This document shows, piece by piece, positions 29,937 to 30,976 of a stretch of 30,976 nucleotides of DNA. The position numbers and the translations under genes were made by a program. Numbering within the stretch: the first letter of the stretch is position 1; the number at the start of each line of letters is the position of its first letter. The stretch comes from Patescibacteria group bacterium (lineage in GTDB: Bacteria; Patescibacteriota; Patescibacteriia; UBA2169), in the NCBI GenBank assembly GCA_018830465.1, contig JAHJSI010000016.1, positions 1-30,976 on the forward strand. The letters run 5' to 3'. The notes under the pieces are model-generated. The model worked only from the letters and a program-made list of their open reading frames with translations, was not told the origin of the DNA and made no database searches.

Positions 29937-30976
29937 CCAAACTAGCTGAAATAATCACAATTCCTATTCCAAGAGGATGATTAAGATATGGGCTTACTCC
30001 ATGTGTTAATGCCACAGCAATTAATCCAACGCACAATCCAACTAAAGCGTATTTTTTAATTTCAACAGAAGCAATGCGATTAATTCTTTCATATCCAATT
30101 TTGCAAATTTTATATAGCAGGTATAAATACGCAAGCACGCCAATCAAGCCAAGTTTTAGCCAAACTTCTAGCCAACCAAGTTCAAAAGCAGTAGTTGTGT
30201 ATTTTCCATCTGGATTATTTTTTAGCACACGCGGATCTTGTGATTCATACGTAACGCTTGTTCCGAATCCAGAACCAATTGCTGGATGATTTTTTATTGA
30301 TTCTAATAAAGGCCTAATTTGCGAATACCTACTTGATACTGCTGCCTCGCCAGTGAACCTTGCTGCTCTATTACGAAGCAAATCAGCGCTTGCCACTCCT
30401 TTTGGAATTGGAAAAGAAGCAACAGCCAAAGTTAATCCAACACTTGCCAAAACAACCGCGCAAGTTAATCCAATAAATATAAAAAACTCTTTAAGGCCTT
30501 TTTTAAATCTGCTGACAAAATAAAAACCAGCAAACACGAGAAAAGCAATAATCCAGGCAAGCCAAAAACTTCTGGAAAAACTTATTATAATCGCTGACAT
30601 TGGCAGAGTAAGCAAAACCAAAAATACTGCGATACGTGATTTACTTTTAAAAAATAGGGCTAAATAAACAAACAACAAAAACACCAGCCAGATTTGGGAT
30701 TGCATAAATATTCGCGAAAGCAGAATATTTGGATCTATATTTGTAATTTCTGCCAAGCGAGTCGCGCGAAGCCATGAATATAATACATCCTGAAGATAAA
30801 AAAACTCATGGCTGAATATATAAAACAAAGCAATTGTCTTTAAGGCAAGAAACAGAATCGCGGCTGTTATAACATAATGTAAGCGCTCAACAATTTTTCT
30901 GGACCGCAATACTCCGTACACAGGGAAGATTAATGCAAAATAAAAATAATTATTCGCGTCATTAAAAATCAATCCA
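29917..30976 (-). CDS. O-antigen ligase/polymerase-like membrane protein (5' end beyond window)
   Basis: About 350 residues are visible, with roughly eight hydrophobic helices and an extracytoplasmic loop that carries the Wzy_C-type features RAARFTGEAAVSSRYSQIRP and NHPAIGSGFGTS. Such proteins polymerise or ligate undecaprenyl-linked glycans on the outer face of the membrane. The frame runs off the right edge with no ATG, so the N-terminal helices are missing from view. It fits the two GT2 enzymes and DUF4012 downstream. The promoter of the small two-gene unit lies across its stop codon. Confidence 0.85.
   Translation of the reverse strand, partial: GLIFNDANNYFYFALIFPVYGVLRSRKIVERLHYVITAAILFLALKTIALFYIFSHEFFYLQDVLYSWLRATRLAEITNIDPNILLSRIFMQSQIWLVFLLFVYLALFFKSKSRIAVFLVLLTLPMSAIIISFSRSFWLAWIIAFLVFAGFYFVSRFKKGLKEFFIFIGLTCAVVLASVGLTLAVASFPIPKGVASADLLRNRAARFTGEAAVSSRYSQIRPLLESIKNHPAIGSGFGTSVTYESQDPRVLKNNPDGKYTTTAFELGWLEVWLKLGLIGVLAYLYLLYKICKIGYERINRIASVEIKKYALVGLCVGLIAVALTHGVSPYLNHPLGIGIVIISASLVDRKHI

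Noticed and set aside
1..30976. CRISPR arrays, tRNA or rRNA genes, insertion sequences
   Set aside because: No regularly spaced direct repeats, cloverleaf-type sequences or transposase genes were seen; the only recombinase looks like a housekeeping Xer.

Overview
The window reads as a chromosomal segment of a small-genome bacterium of the Candidate Phyla Radiation (Patescibacteria), most likely on the Parcubacteria side. The sequence is AT-rich and tightly packed. It holds housekeeping and cell-envelope genes but no biosynthetic pathways. It has the CPR-like set of DUF4012 protein, WecG/TagA glycosyltransferase, O-antigen ligase-like polymerase and lone Xer recombinase, and palindromic repeats inserted in frame in essential genes. 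TGA is an ordinary stop, so it is not a code-25 lineage (Gracilibacteria/SR1). This placement is inference from gene content.

Layout. 1-1621: a possible gene tail and a cellulose-synthase-like membrane glycosyltransferase. 1643-2028: a compact unit with a consensus promoter over a palindrome, a small frame-disrupted ORF and a terminator inside fmt. 7268 to 1951 (minus): an operon with a secreted lysozyme-like/repeat protein, a Memo/LigB-like protein, a helicase-dead PriA, def and fmt. 7349-11413 (plus): a GT26-Nudix fusion, gltX and an EnvC-like M23 peptidase. 12395-11421: a Xer recombinase. 16616 to 12525: greA with its own promoter and terminator, then lysS-ddl-ftsQ. 24407 to 16686: an eight-gene run holB, beta-propeller protein, frr, rseP, mreB, mreC, mreD, mrdA. 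25493-24486: a second, canonical mreB. 30976 to 25570: a surface polysaccharide cluster (Wzy/WaaL-like, two GT2 enzymes, DUF4012), interrupted by a two-gene unit (29936-29265) that encodes a zinc-ribbon protein and an unknown protein.

The genes mostly serve wall growth and shape (mreBCD, PBP2, Ddl, FtsQ, M23), translation (gltX, lysS, frr, def, fmt) and surface glycans. Three signals go beyond ordinary annotation. (1) Operon-first genes often have a -10 box only 6-10 nt before the start codon, which predicts leaderless mRNAs. In contrast, two small-gene islets carry consensus promoters, clear ribosome binding sites and terminators. (2) Several unrelated palindromic elements lie between genes and, in frame, inside fmt, priA, gltX and the M23 gene. 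(3) Degenerate copies of conserved proteins occur: a PriA without ATPase motifs, a Memo-like protein lacking expected metal ligands, and an MreB with altered nucleotide-site residues encoded in the mreBCD operon.
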